Shown piece after piece: positions 9,797 through 19,029 of a stretch of 64,000 nt of DNA (its first letter is position 1; each line of letters begins with the position of its first letter). This DNA comes from Gilliamella bombicola. GTDB lineage: Bacteria; Pseudomonadota; Gammaproteobacteria; Enterobacterales; Orbaceae. The position numbers were made by a program, and so were the translations under genes. The notes beneath the pieces were generated by a model. That model saw nothing but the letters and a program-made list of their open reading frames with translations. It ran no database searches and was not told the origin of the DNA. The stretch covers positions 310,001 through 374,000 of the forward strand of contig NZ_FMAQ01000001.1 in the NCBI RefSeq assembly GCF_900094945.1. Direction: 5' to 3'.

Positions 9797-10720
9797 ATGC
9801 AATTTTTTATTATTTTATTCCCTATTTTTTGTATTTTTATTGTGGGCTTCATCGCACAGAAAGCCTTAAATTTTGATGTCGCTAATCTATCGAAAATGTC
9901 ACTTTATGTACTATCCCCCTTTTTGGCATTTAAAACATTTTATACACATAGTTTGACTACCGATTATCTATTTTATATTTGTTATATTTTGGGTCTTTGT
10001 TTTTCATTAGTTATTATCATCTCAATTTTGTCTATGATAATGAAATATTCAACCAAAGAGCGCTGCGCCATGATTTTAAGTTCATGTTTTATGAATAATG
10101 GTAATTATGGTACACCAGTACTGTTAATTTTTTTTGGCTCAGTAGGGTTTGATCTTGGCGTAATTATGATGGTATTACAACAATTTGTAATGAGCACTGT
10201 TGGTATCTATTATGCAGCAAAAGGCAGCGCTCGTAGAGACATTGTCAGTCAAAAGGATGTCATCAATAAAGTTATCCGAATGCCTGTAGCTTATGGCGCT
10301 TTTTTAGGTATTCTTTTTCAGTTATGTCATATTCCTTTATCTAAATCAATTATAAAATCCATTGGAATGATTGGCGATTCGTCGATCGTTGTGATTATGA
10401 TTATTTTGGGAATGCAACTTGCCAAAATAAAGATCCAACAACTGGATTATCCTAAGCTTTCACTTTCATTACTTACCCGAATGATCATTTCACCACTAGT
10501 CGCATTTTGCATGGTCTATTTTATGCCCATTTTACCAATTTATAAGCAGGTATTAATTGTATTAGCTGCAATGCCAAGTGCAGCCAATACAACACTCATG
10601 TCAGTTCAGTTTGATACTCACCCAGAACTGGTATCAAGTGCAACCTTATTAAGCACATTATTAAGTTTAATCACGTTACCTATTGTTCTGTGGCTTGTTG
10701 GTGCACCAATACCGTTCTAA
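9797..10720 (+). CDS. AEC-family (auxin efflux carrier-like) permease
   Basis: 307 residues with about ten hydrophobic segments arranged as two five-helix halves separated by a charged central loop (about 140-160, AKGSARRDIVSQKDVINK). Polar breaks such as N-N-G-N-Y-G-T-P-V in the fourth helix and P-S-A-A-N-T in the later half are typical of the AEC family, which exports organic acids and related solutes across the inner membrane. The substrate cannot be read from sequence. It starts 28 bases after glnD on the same strand and may be co-transcribed. Confidence 0.85.
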   Translation: MQFFIILFPIFCIFIVGFIAQKALNFDVANLSKMSLYVLSPFLAFKTFYTHSLTTDYLFYICYILGLCFSLVIIISILSMIMKYSTKERCAMILSSCFMNNGNYGTPVLLIFFGSVGFDLGVIMMVLQQFVMSTVGIYYAAKGSARRDIVSQKDVINKVIRMPVAYGAFLGILFQLCHIPLSKSIIKSIGMIGDSSIVVIMIILGMQLAKIKIQQLDYPKLSLSLLTRMIISPLVAFCMVYFMPILPIYKQVLIVLAAMPSAANTTLMSVQFDTHPELVSSATLLSTLLSLITLPIVLWLVGAPIPF

Positions 10721-10822
10721 CTGTAAAAAAACTAAGCGAGCTTGAGATAGATTAAAAACCGTTTTTAAGGTAGCGTACGGCATACTCGCCTAACTCTACT
10801 ATTCAAAAATTAGGTGATCATA

Positions 10823-11521
10823 TCATGAGTTTTCACCCAACCACTCTTTTTCAAACTGCGCGACAAATTGAACCAAAAAGCGATGCCTCTGCTTAGCCAT
10901 TTTTTTTGCGGTTTTAGTATTCATCATATCTTTAAGCAAAAAAAGCTTCTCGTAAAAATGATTAATGACGGTATTAGGTTGTTTATAATTCTGTTCTGTC
11001 ATTGACGTTCTTGGTGGAATTAAAGGATCGTGCATTATATTATGCTTATTTCCTCCATAATAAAAAGTACGCCCAATACCAATTGCGCCTAGTGCATCTA
11101 AACGATCCGCATCCTGCACAATTTGACCTTCAAACGATAACGTTTTTTTATTTGAAAGATTTTTTCGATATGACATGTTTTCGATAATAGCAAAAATCAA
11201 CTCAATTTCGTTATTAGTCAAAGCAAGCGATGTTAAATACTGACGTAGTTCAGTAGTAGCTTGGTTGACATCGTAAACTACTTTGTCATCAATAACATCA
11301 TGTAAATAAGCACTCACAATCACAATAAAGCTATTGGCTTTGGGTTCATGTTGCAAAATCTGCATAGCCAATCTCACCACCCGTTCAATATGCGCCATAT
11401 CATGACCAGAAAAGTCATTAATAAGTTTTTGTTTCACAAAAAGTTGGATATCCAAAACAATTTTTTGCTGTTGCTGTGTTAATTGTGTATTTGGTAATTT
11501 ATTCATCCAGTTTTTACTCAA
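10823..11521 (-). CDS. HD-domain phosphohydrolase, YedJ-like
   Basis: 232-residue metal-dependent phosphohydrolase of the HD superfamily. Motifs in order: H-D-M-A-H-I-E-R-V (first His and Arg), S-A-Y-L-H-D-V-I-D-D (the HD pair), an internal His/Asn segment and V-Q-D-A-D-R-L-D-A-L-G-A-I-G (C-terminal Asp and structural segment). Length and order agree with E. coli YedJ. The substrate is unknown; nucleotide-related hydrolysis is the usual guess. It is convergent with the permease on its left and divergent from mprF on its right. Confidence 0.85.
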   Translation of the reverse strand: MSKNWMNKLPNTQLTQQQQKIVLDIQLFVKQKLINDFSGHDMAHIERVVRLAMQILQHEPKANSFIVIVSAYLHDVIDDKVVYDVNQATTELRQYLTSLALTNNEIELIFAIIENMSYRKNLSNKKTLSFEGQIVQDADRLDALGAIGIGRTFYYGGNKHNIMHDPLIPPRTSMTEQNYKQPNTVINHFYEKLFLLKDMMNTKTAKKMAKQRHRFLVQFVAQFEKEWLGENS

Positions 11522-11910
11522 AAAGTTAATTAAGATAAAATGATAAACGTAAAAAATTTAAATAGAATTAATAACAAATAGTTGGCAAATACTTTACTAA
11601 ACATAGTAAATTAATATTCATTTTGACTAATGATTAACCTTAGCTATTTATATATTATTGCGATAAAATCTTATCACCTTAATGGCATTTATCTATAACG
11701 TTTCTCACCACCATTGCATACTAATATTTCGAGTTATATAAATAAACAAACTTCTAACTATCTTTTTAAATATTAAGTAAACTTGATAACGTAAATTAAA
11801 AAAATATTTAATGTGAATATTTTTTATGTTTCTATGATTGTTTTAACTAGATTGGGAAGGTAGAATGCGAAAATAAAAATATTATCGAAGCAAGTATTGG
11901 AGTTGATTAA
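11522..11910. other. Intergenic region between the HD hydrolase and mprF
   Basis: Very AT-rich 389-bp divergent region. Apart from the predicted mprF promoter near its right end and a short inverted repeat (AAATATT/AATATTT at about 11802-11822), I see no gene or RNA in it. Confidence 0.5.
11838..11866 (+). promoter_or_regulatory. Predicted sigma-70 promoter of mprF
   Basis: TTGTTT at 11838-11843, a 17-bp spacer and TAGAAT at 11861-11866 precede the GTG start by about 45 bases. The match is four of six in each element, with ideal spacing. Confidence 0.5.
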
Positions 11911-14514
11911 GTGAAAATATCAGCGCGTAAAGTTTTGCCTTGGCAGTTCATAGAATACTTCACTCGCTATCGCCAATTTTTAGCTCTACTATTTGGCCTA
12001 TCTATTTTTTTCATAGCACTTATTGTATGCTGGCACTTACTTAAAGAAATCAATCTTAGTGAGTTAAAACTCGCAATACATAATTTATCTATGCGTACAA
12101 TTGCATTATCGTGTCTATCTGCGATCGGTAGCTATTTAATGTTAATCTGTTACGAATGGTCAGCCGCACGTTACGCAGGCGTTAATTTAAAACCCTCTAC
12201 TATTATTGTTGGTGGAATTTGCGCCTCTGCTATTGGTAATGCAATCGGTCTATCGGCATTATCAGGTGGTGCTGTAAGGTGTCGTCTTTACTTTAAACAA
12301 GGTTTAACCGCTATAGATGTTGCTAGAATGTCTCTTTTTGTGACATTATCATTAGGTTTTTCATTACCGTTGTTTGCAGCAATCGCAGCCCTCATCCATC
12401 CTCATCAAACCATGTTGGCGCTTCATATGACAAAAAACAGCGTATGGTTAACTGCAGGCTCAATATTTAGCATCTATGCCTTGTTGCTCGTTTTTTTATG
12501 CTATCATCGATTGCCTGAAAGGCCGAATGAAAATACCAGATTATTTAAATTATTTCGCTGGACAATCCGTTTACCTAACATTCAACTGGCAAGTTGTCAG
12601 CTTGTTATCACTTTATTTGATGCTGTTTTAGCTGGTGCTATACTTTATTTTTTATTGCCAATACAACCTAATTTCTTCACTTTTATTATGATTTACATTC
12701 TCGCATTAGTCGCTGGAGTGTTAAGCCATGTGCCTGGTGGCGTAGGTGTTTTTGAAGCTATTATGCTAGCGTCATTATCATCAGAAATTGGGACCGCATC
12801 GTTAACCGTTGCACTTGTTCTCTATCGTATCATTTATATTTTACTCCCCCTAATTCCAGCCAGTATCTTGTTACTTGCCAATGAAGGGAAACACTTTTTA
12901 GCTCCTCCACAAGCTAAAGAAGCCAAAACAGGTATTGCTGCATCAGTCATGGCAGCAACAGTTTTTTTTGCTGGCGTTGTTATGATGTTCTCAAGCGTTT
13001 TACCTGGTTTTAACCGCAAATTAATCATCTCACTTATTCCTGAAAAAGTGATCAACATTGCGCATTTAAGCGCTAGCTTAATTGGTGTTTTATTCTTATT
13101 ACTCGCAATGGGATTACGCCGCCGGTTATTTTCGGCTTGGAGTGTTTCGGTCATATTATTACTAATAGGATCTGCACTTTCATTACTACGAGGATTGCAT
13201 TGGATAGAGGCCAGCGTATTATTATGCGTCGCAATCTTATTAATCCATTTTAGACATGCTTTTTATCGAAAAAGCCGCTTAATCGTCATACCGTTTTCTT
13301 TTAATTTTTTTGCAATTTGCTTTTGTACCATAGCCCTTTTTGTTTGGGTAATATTATTCATCTATCAAGACGTACCTTATAGCCACTCATTATGGTGGCA
13401 ATTTGAGTTAGATAGCAAAGTTCCTCGAGCACTACGCGCAGCTTTGGGAAGCTTTATTTTATTAAGCTGTGTCATGCTATTTTGGATTTTCCGTCCCGCA
13501 TTACCTATTTTAACCACGCCTAACAATGACCAGCTTAGCAAAGCTTACCAAATTGTTTTAGATTCAAAACAACCAGAAGGTGGGCTTGCGATGAGTGGTG
13601 ATAAATCATTACTTTTTAATGCCAGCGAAACAGCATTCATCATGTATTCAAGACGAGGGAGAAGCATGGTCGCCCTTTATGACCCAATAGGAGATAACGC
13701 CGAAAAAGCCGATTTGATTTGGTCATTCCGTGATTTATGTGACGAACATCACCTACGTCCTGTGTTTTATCAAGTCAAAGCGGCTAATCTGCCTTTCTAT
13801 ATGGATATTGGTTTGCGCACAGTTAAGCTCGGCGAAGAAGCATTAGTTAACTTAAAAATATTTGACTTAACATCAAAAACTTATAAAGATCTTCGTTATA
13901 CATGGAATCGTGGGCAACGCGATGGACTCTCATTAAAATTCTATCCACCAGGAACTGCTCCACTTGAGCAATTAAAAGCTGTATCGGATGCTTGGCTTAA
14001 AAACAAACATTCGAAAGAAAAAAAATTTTCATTAGGATCTTTTTCTAAACAATATTTAGATAATTTTACAATCGCAGCCATCGAATATGAAGGACGCATT
14101 ATTGCTTTTGTTAATTTGTTAGAAACTAATCAAAACTATTCAGCTAGTATCGATTTAATGCGTGTTGTGCAAGATATTCCCAAATTAACGATGGAATTTT
14201 TGATGGTTGGTTTGATTTTACATTATCAAGAAAAAGGCTTTAAATACTTCAGTTTAGGCATGGTACCCCTTGCTGGAATGCAAAGGCGTCGAGGAGCGCC
14301 TATGATTCAAAGGCTCGGTGCATTAGTTTTTCGTCGTGGTGGGCGTTTTTATAATTTTCAAGGATTACGCCGTTTTAAAGAAAAGTTCGCAACACATTGG
14401 GAACCCCGTTATATGGCCGTTCCTGCAGGACTTGATCCTTTAGTTGCAATAATTGACACAACCATGCTCATTTCAGGCGGCATAACAGGGCTAAAAAAGA
14501 ATAAGAGTTCATAA
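11911..14514 (+). CDS. mprF: Bifunctional lysylphosphatidylglycerol synthase/flippase (MprF)
   Basis: Inner-membrane enzyme that adds lysine (or another amino acid) from tRNA to phosphatidylglycerol and flips the product, lowering surface negative charge and sensitivity to cationic peptides. 867 residues: an N-terminal flippase part with about fourteen hydrophobic helices (to about 525), including the G-V-L-S-H-V-P-G-G-V-G-V-F-E motif near 272-285, then a cytosolic GNAT-like synthase domain (DUF2156, about 540-850) with FSLGMVPLAGM. GTG start with GGAG eight bases upstream. The next gene, a VirJ/AcvB-like hydrolase, starts one base after the stop, so the two are one transcription unit. Which amino acid is transferred cannot be read. 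Confidence 0.93.
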   Translation: MKISARKVLPWQFIEYFTRYRQFLALLFGLSIFFIALIVCWHLLKEINLSELKLAIHNLSMRTIALSCLSAIGSYLMLICYEWSAARYAGVNLKPSTIIVGGICASAIGNAIGLSALSGGAVRCRLYFKQGLTAIDVARMSLFVTLSLGFSLPLFAAIAALIHPHQTMLALHMTKNSVWLTAGSIFSIYALLLVFLCYHRLPERPNENTRLFKLFRWTIRLPNIQLASCQLVITLFDAVLAGAILYFLLPIQPNFFTFIMIYILALVAGVLSHVPGGVGVFEAIMLASLSSEIGTASLTVALVLYRIIYILLPLIPASILLLANEGKHFLAPPQAKEAKTGIAASVMAATVFFAGVVMMFSSVLPGFNRKLIISLIPEKVINIAHLSASLIGVLFLLLAMGLRRRLFSAWSVSVILLLIGSALSLLRGLHWIEASVLLCVAILLIHFRHAFYRKSRLIVIPFSFNFFAICFCTIALFVWVILFIYQDVPYSHSLWWQFELDSKVPRALRAALGSFILLSCVMLFWIFRPALPILTTPNNDQLSKAYQIVLDSKQPEGGLAMSGDKSLLFNASETAFIMYSRRGRSMVALYDPIGDNAEKADLIWSFRDLCDEHHLRPVFYQVKAANLPFYMDIGLRTVKLGEEALVNLKIFDLTSKTYKDLRYTWNRGQRDGLSLKFYPPGTAPLEQLKAVSDAWLKNKHSKEKKFSLGSFSKQYLDNFTIAAIEYEGRIIAFVNLLETNQNYSASIDLMRVVQDIPKLTMEFLMVGLILHYQEKGFKYFSLGMVPLAGMQRRRGAPMIQRLGALVFRRGGRFYNFQGLRRFKEKFATHWEPRYMAVPAGLDPLVAIIDTTMLISGGITGLKKNKSS

Positions 14515-14515
14515 A

Positions 14516-15808
14516 ATGAAAAAAATAATACGTTATATTTTATTCTTAATTACCGTAATACTCATAACATTACTAGGATTTATTGGTTGGTATTTTATAA
14601 AAAACCAAAGTCGTGCATCAGTAAAAACGATAACAATCAGCAATGACCTTTCGATCATATCAGCAAGCCCTAAACAACAAGCTGAAGCTGCTGCTATCAT
14701 TGTTGCCACCAATAGAAATCATTTTACAGAACAACAGCTATTAGACTTATCTGAAAAAATGGGTGCCAAACTAGTACAGTTTGAATTAAAACCAAAAGAA
14801 AAGAGTTGTAGTGAACAACAAAACCGCTTTAATCAAGCCGTCAAGATATTAAATGAATCACAATTTGTCGTTGCAGGAATGCAAGAAGGTGCGGCTTTTG
14901 CTTACCGTTGGTTAACAGAGCAAAAAAGTGATGATGCGAAAGCACTATCAATTGAATTTACATTAAATCATAAAGATTGTGACCTCCCTTTGCCAGCACA
15001 AGCAAGCCATGGAACATGGCAAGTGATTTGGAATAACCCACCTGAAGAAGAAGTGGCTGTCTTTCCTCGTGAACAAAAAAAAATCGCTGTCACAACGTCA
15101 ATAGGGGAGTATCAAGCCTCGCCAGTTGAACTACTAAGCTTACACCTTGCATCGGTTTTGTTTGGGAAATATGAACAACTACCTGTTATTGAATTACCGG
15201 CAACCAATAAAGAAGTTCACCCTAATACAGTAACACTTTATTATTCGGGAGATGGGGGCTGGCGTGATTTAGATAAAGTATCGGCAGAATACATGGCTTC
15301 GCACGGTTATTCCGTGGTTGGAGTTGATGCATTAAAACTATTTTGGCAACATCGTTCGGTTGAACGTAGTGCTAAAGATCTGAGCTACTTAATGCAACAA
15401 TACCGAGAAAAATGGGGAACAACCCGTTTTGTGCTAGCAGGGTATTCATTTGGTGGAGACATCTTACCTTCGCTTTATAATCGTTTATCAATTGCAGATC
15501 AAAATAGCGTTCAAGCAATTGTTATGATTGCCTTTTCAAAAGATGCCAATTTTGAAATCGAAATCAGTGGCTGGCTTGGCCAATCAGGCAACGAAATGAA
15601 AACAGGGCCAGAAGTCAACAAAATTCCAGCAAGCAAACTATTTTGTATTTACGGTGAAGAAGAAAAAGACGAAACAGGATGCTTACAACCAGAAATGAAA
15701 GGTGAAGCATTCAAACTACCCGGCGGACACCATTTTGATGAAAATTATGAACATCTTGGACAAATTATTATGGATGCCATCGACAAAAGAGTACAACAAC
15801 TTAATTAA
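14516..15808 (+). CDS. VirJ/AcvB-like periplasmic alpha/beta hydrolase
   Basis: 430 residues. A hydrophobic segment (about 5-28) serves as signal or anchor; the rest would face the periplasm. The C-terminal domain is the VirJ fold: G-D-G-G-W-R-D-L-D near 244-252 and the nucleophile elbow A-G-Y-S-F-G-G with the catalytic Ser, then a late His in GGHHF. AcvB/VirJ proteins in Agrobacterium and rhizobia are encoded beside the MprF homologue LpiA and hydrolyse lysyl-phosphatidylglycerol; the one-base spacing to mprF suggests the same synthesis/turnover pair. The role is transferred from that family; the fold and motif are seen directly. Confidence 0.85.
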   Translation: MKKIIRYILFLITVILITLLGFIGWYFIKNQSRASVKTITISNDLSIISASPKQQAEAAAIIVATNRNHFTEQQLLDLSEKMGAKLVQFELKPKEKSCSEQQNRFNQAVKILNESQFVVAGMQEGAAFAYRWLTEQKSDDAKALSIEFTLNHKDCDLPLPAQASHGTWQVIWNNPPEEEVAVFPREQKKIAVTTSIGEYQASPVELLSLHLASVLFGKYEQLPVIELPATNKEVHPNTVTLYYSGDGGWRDLDKVSAEYMASHGYSVVGVDALKLFWQHRSVERSAKDLSYLMQQYREKWGTTRFVLAGYSFGGDILPSLYNRLSIADQNSVQAIVMIAFSKDANFEIEISGWLGQSGNEMKTGPEVNKIPASKLFCIYGEEEKDETGCLQPEMKGEAFKLPGGHHFDENYEHLGQIIMDAIDKRVQQLN

Positions 15809-15885
15809 TGATATCAAAAATATAAAAAAACTATCAAACCCAAGAGACTAATGCGCCTTTTGGGCTTTCGTAGACAAATAAAAAA

Positions 15886-16782
15886 TTAGCTTCTTTTTAT
15901 ACTAACCTTACTTTCTGACAACAGTACACCGCAAAGCGTAAACAATGTACCAATAGCGGCAATCCAAGTAAAAGACTCATTCAAAATAATAACTGCAGCA
16001 ATAATGGTAAGAATAGGGACTAAATATAAATAAATACTAATCTTGACTGCCCCTACTAATTTAACAGCATAATTCCAAGATGCAAAACAAATTGCCGAAG
16101 CACCGACACCTAAAAATAAAATATTGAGTAGATTTACTGGATCGGTAAAACGAGACAAATGCCATTCAAAATCGAAGAAAGACAATACTGGCAACATCAA
16201 CATCAGACCATAAAAAAAGAATCTTCTTGTTAATAAAATTGTATTGTAACCATAATTACTACTCTTTTTTACCAAAATTGAATAACAAGCCCAAAACAAA
16301 CAAGCTAACATAGTTAGCAGATCACCAAGTGGATTGAGCGAAAGAACAAACTTGCCATTAAAGCTAATGACCCCAACACCAATAACGGCAAATAAACAAC
16401 CAATATAAAAACGTTTAGGCGGTTTTTCGGCCTTTAAAAAGAATATCGATAATATCGCAGTAAATATTGGTGCTAAAGTAGTAATAATCCCAACGTTAGA
16501 TGCCGTTGTATAAGTTAATGCAATATTTTCACACAAAAAATAACAAGTGACACCACACAGCCCAGCACACAAAAACATAAACTCTTTTTTAAAACCCTGC
16601 CATGCCAAAAAACGCGGTGCTAAGATCCAAAGGACAACATACCCTAAACTAAATCGAAAAAACAGAATTTCAATCGGCTTAAAATCGATTAATAAAACTT
16701 TAGTTGCAATAAAAGTCGTTCCCCAAATAAACACTGTCATAAGTGCAACAAGGTGCCCTTGTATTCTTTTTGTAAATAACAT
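15886..16782 (-). CDS. DMT-superfamily EamA-type exporter
   Basis: 298 residues with ten hydrophobic helices in two EamA repeats (about 10-140 and 150-290). Each ends in the family pattern of a proline/glycine-rich helix pair (L-A-P-I-F-T-A-I in the first, L-V-P-I-L-T-I-I-A-A in the second). These inner-membrane carriers export metabolites or amino acids; the substrate is not predictable. It is convergent with the VirJ-like gene. Upstream lies a long non-coding stretch before ghrB. Confidence 0.85.
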   Translation of the reverse strand: MLFTKRIQGHLVALMTVFIWGTTFIATKVLLIDFKPIEILFFRFSLGYVVLWILAPRFLAWQGFKKEFMFLCAGLCGVTCYFLCENIALTYTTASNVGIITTLAPIFTAILSIFFLKAEKPPKRFYIGCLFAVIGVGVISFNGKFVLSLNPLGDLLTMLACLFWACYSILVKKSSNYGYNTILLTRRFFFYGLMLMLPVLSFFDFEWHLSRFTDPVNLLNILFLGVGASAICFASWNYAVKLVGAVKISIYLYLVPILTIIAAVIILNESFTWIAAIGTLFTLCGVLLSESKVSIKRS

Positions 16783-17397
16783 GAAAACTCTCTCAGCTCA
16801 CATAAATAAAACTATTACTAAAGCGCATTTTATTGCTAGATATTTATTTTTAGAATTAGCAACTCAACATAAAGTGAAAAATATTGAAGGAAGAATTGAT
16901 AAAATAATGCTATTTAATAACCCAAATAGATACTATATTTCTGTTTAACTAAACGCAAATTATTTTTCACCAAAAACAAGGCAAAAAAAATCCACTCGAA
17001 TATTCGAGTGGAGGGCAAAAAATGAAAAACATAATCTGTTAATATAGACAATCTAAATAGCAAAAAGTTCAATTTAATTTCACCTATTTTTTAATATTTA
17101 ATGAAAAAATAAATAACACAATGATTTTTAATAAATATTTTTTTATTTTTTTTAAAATTTAAAATAAAGTTATCAATACAATAAAACCTTATCTATTAAT
17201 TTTAATCAAAGCACAAAATCAGTACACAACCAACATTACTATCTAAACTATTACAAATTTTATTTTTGACTGATACACATACTTTCTTAAAACTCATTAA
17301 CAGACATAAAATCGGCTAATTTTGATTGAATTACAATTCTAAAAAATAGCGATATACTGTTACAAAATGATGTAAACAAAATTATGTAGGCGAGTAT
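16783..17397. other. Long AT-rich intergenic region before ghrB
   Basis: 615 bp with no convincing gene. It holds a perfect 22-bp palindrome described separately and a phenylalanine-rich 21-codon minus-strand ORF (16967-17032) overlapping it, without a ribosome binding site. The divergent promoters of the EamA gene and ghrB must lie here. Confidence 0.5.
16983..17012 (-). terminator. Palindromic hairpin with minus-strand U-tract
   Basis: A perfect 22-bp palindrome (16991-17012, half-site TCCACTCGAAT) is followed on the minus strand by eight T residues, the form of an intrinsic terminator or attenuator for leftward transcription. No annotated minus-strand gene ends just to its right, so the transcript it would stop is unknown; it could attenuate the EamA gene about 200 bp downstream. 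Confidence 0.5.
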
Positions 17398-18375
17398 ATG
17401 AAAAAGAACGTAGTTTTATTCAGTAAAATTCCTGCTGACCAACAAACTAGACTAGAACAAGCTTTCAATTTAACCGTATTTGATGACAACACAGATTACA
17501 ATTCAACAAGTTATACTAACGCACTAGCTAATGCCGAAGGTATGATTGGCAACATCTCCACTCGTATTGACGACAACTTTTTAGCCAAAATGCCAAAATT
17601 AAAAGCAGCAGCAACCATTTCAGTTGGTTTTGATAACTACGATCTTAATGCCTTAAAAAAACACGGCATCCGATTAATGAATACACCAAAAGTATTAACT
17701 GAAAGCACCGCAGATCTAATTTTTACACTAATGATGGCAACCGCACGCCGAACTGTTGAATTATCTAACCTCATTCATAACGGAAAATGGAAAAAAGGGA
17801 TCACACCAGAATATTATGGAACCGATATTTACGGGAAAACCATCGGTATTTTAGGCATGGGACGAATTGGACAAGCGATTGCCAAACGCGCTCATTGTGG
17901 CTTTGATATGAACATTATTTATTACAATCGATCAGCTCGGCATGATATCGAACAAACCTATAATGCTAAACGTCTTGAACTCGACAACGTATTAAGACAA
18001 GCCGATTTTATAGTGATCATCCTACCTTTAACCGAAGAAACGACAAAACTAATCACAAAAGAAAAACTCGCCTTAATGAAACCATCAGCCATACTCATTA
18101 ACGGCGCAAGGGGAAAAATTATTGATCAACAAGCATTATTTGAAGCACTAAAAAATAAAACCATCAAAGCTGCTGGCCTAGACGTATTCGAGATAGAACC
18201 GCTCCCGACTAACTCACCATTGCTAGAGCTTGATAACGTATTATTATCGCCTCATGTAGGATCAGCAACGGTAGAAACTCGTTACGCGATGGCAAAATGT
18301 GCTGTTGATAATATTATTACGGCATTAAAAGACGAAAAACCAACCGAAAACTGGGTTAATCCCGAAGTCGGCTAA
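17398..18375 (+). CDS. ghrB: Glyoxylate/hydroxypyruvate (2-ketogluconate) reductase, GhrB type
   Basis: NAD(P)H-dependent D-2-hydroxyacid dehydrogenase that reduces glyoxylate, hydroxypyruvate and 2-ketogluconate. 325 residues against 324 in E. coli. The Rossmann motif G-I-L-G-M-G-R-I-G-Q-A is near 150-160. The catalytic trio is present: Arg in NGARGK, Glu in FEIEP and His in SPHVGS. N-terminal M-P-K-L-K-A-A-A-T-I-S-V-G-F-D-N matches GhrB rather than GhrA or lactate dehydrogenase. The ssrA promoter begins within a few bases of its stop. Confidence 0.9.
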   Translation: MKKNVVLFSKIPADQQTRLEQAFNLTVFDDNTDYNSTSYTNALANAEGMIGNISTRIDDNFLAKMPKLKAAATISVGFDNYDLNALKKHGIRLMNTPKVLTESTADLIFTLMMATARRTVELSNLIHNGKWKKGITPEYYGTDIYGKTIGILGMGRIGQAIAKRAHCGFDMNIIYYNRSARHDIEQTYNAKRLELDNVLRQADFIVIILPLTEETTKLITKEKLALMKPSAILINGARGKIIDQQALFEALKNKTIKAAGLDVFEIEPLPTNSPLLELDNVLLSPHVGSATVETRYAMAKCAVDNIITALKDEKPTENWVNPEVG

Positions 18376-18376
18376 C

Positions 18377-18405
18377 TTGTATTCATACTTGAATTCACCT
18401 ATAAT
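18377..18405 (+). promoter_or_regulatory. Predicted sigma-70 promoter of ssrA
   Basis: TTGTAT at 18377-18382, a 17-bp spacer and a perfect TATAAT at 18400-18405. Transcription would begin near 18412, about 28 bases before the mature 5' end, consistent with a processed tmRNA precursor. Confidence 0.7.
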
Positions 18406-18439
18406 GGCCCGATATTGTACATAGTTACAAATCACAATT

Positions 18440-18804
18440 GGGGCTGATTCTGGATTCGACGGGATTTGCGAAACCCAAGGTGCATGCCGAGGTGCGGTAG
18501 GCCTCGTAAATAAACCGCAAAAAAATAGTCGCAAACGACGAAAACTACGCACTAGCAGCTTAATAACCTGTATAGAGCCTTCTCTCCCTAGCCTCCGCTC
18601 GTAGGACGGGGATCAAGAGGAGTCAAACCCAAACGAGATCGTGTGGAAGCCTTGCTTGGGGCGGAAGCATTAAACTTAATCAAGCTAGTTTATCAGTGGC
18701 GTGTTTGTTCGCAGCGGGTAGATGAAATTCAAAAACAAACTACGCATGTAGTACCGAGGATGTAGAGATTTCGGACGCGGGTTCAACTCCCGCCAGCTCC
18801 ACCA
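18440..18804 (+). ncRNA. ssrA: Transfer-messenger RNA (tmRNA)
   Basis: 365-nt tmRNA that rescues stalled ribosomes with SmpB. The 5' end GGGGCTGATTCTGGATTCGA and the 3' end TTCAACTCCCGCCAGCTCC plus encoded CCA form the tRNA-like domain. The tag reading frame at 18531-18563 encodes ANDENYALAA then TAA, identical to the E. coli tag. Pseudoknot-like paired regions follow the tag. Its 3' end is a common integration site, and accessory DNA follows directly. Confidence 0.98.
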
Positions 18805-18842
18805 CTTAGTCCTTTGCCATCCGCATTAAGTTAAATTTATAA

Positions 18843-18989
18843 ATAAATTTTTACTTAACATACAATTCAGATGTACCTAATTTAAATTCATCATAAATAT
18901 CAAGTTTTTTCATAATATGCGCTAAAACTTGATTAATAGTACGCATTCCAACTAATAACTCATTCATATAAATATCTGGATGTAATCGC
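18843..18989 (-). pseudogene. C-terminal fragment of an unknown gene cut by the IS3 element
   Basis: An open frame ends LGTSELYVK and runs back through MRTINQVLAHIMKKL to the IS boundary at 18990, where it continues into transposon sequence as a chimera. No start codon of its own and no recognisable domain. The matching N-terminal part is not evident beyond the other end of the IS, so the rest of the gene may have been deleted. Confidence 0.4.
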
Positions 18990-19029
18990 TGTAAATACCC
19001 CAAACTTAGTACACAACTCACGTAGAAAA

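Noticed and set aside
16547-16948. 133-codon plus-strand ORF opposite the EamA gene
   Set aside because: Antisense shadow of a clear membrane transporter, with no ribosome binding site and no family resemblance.
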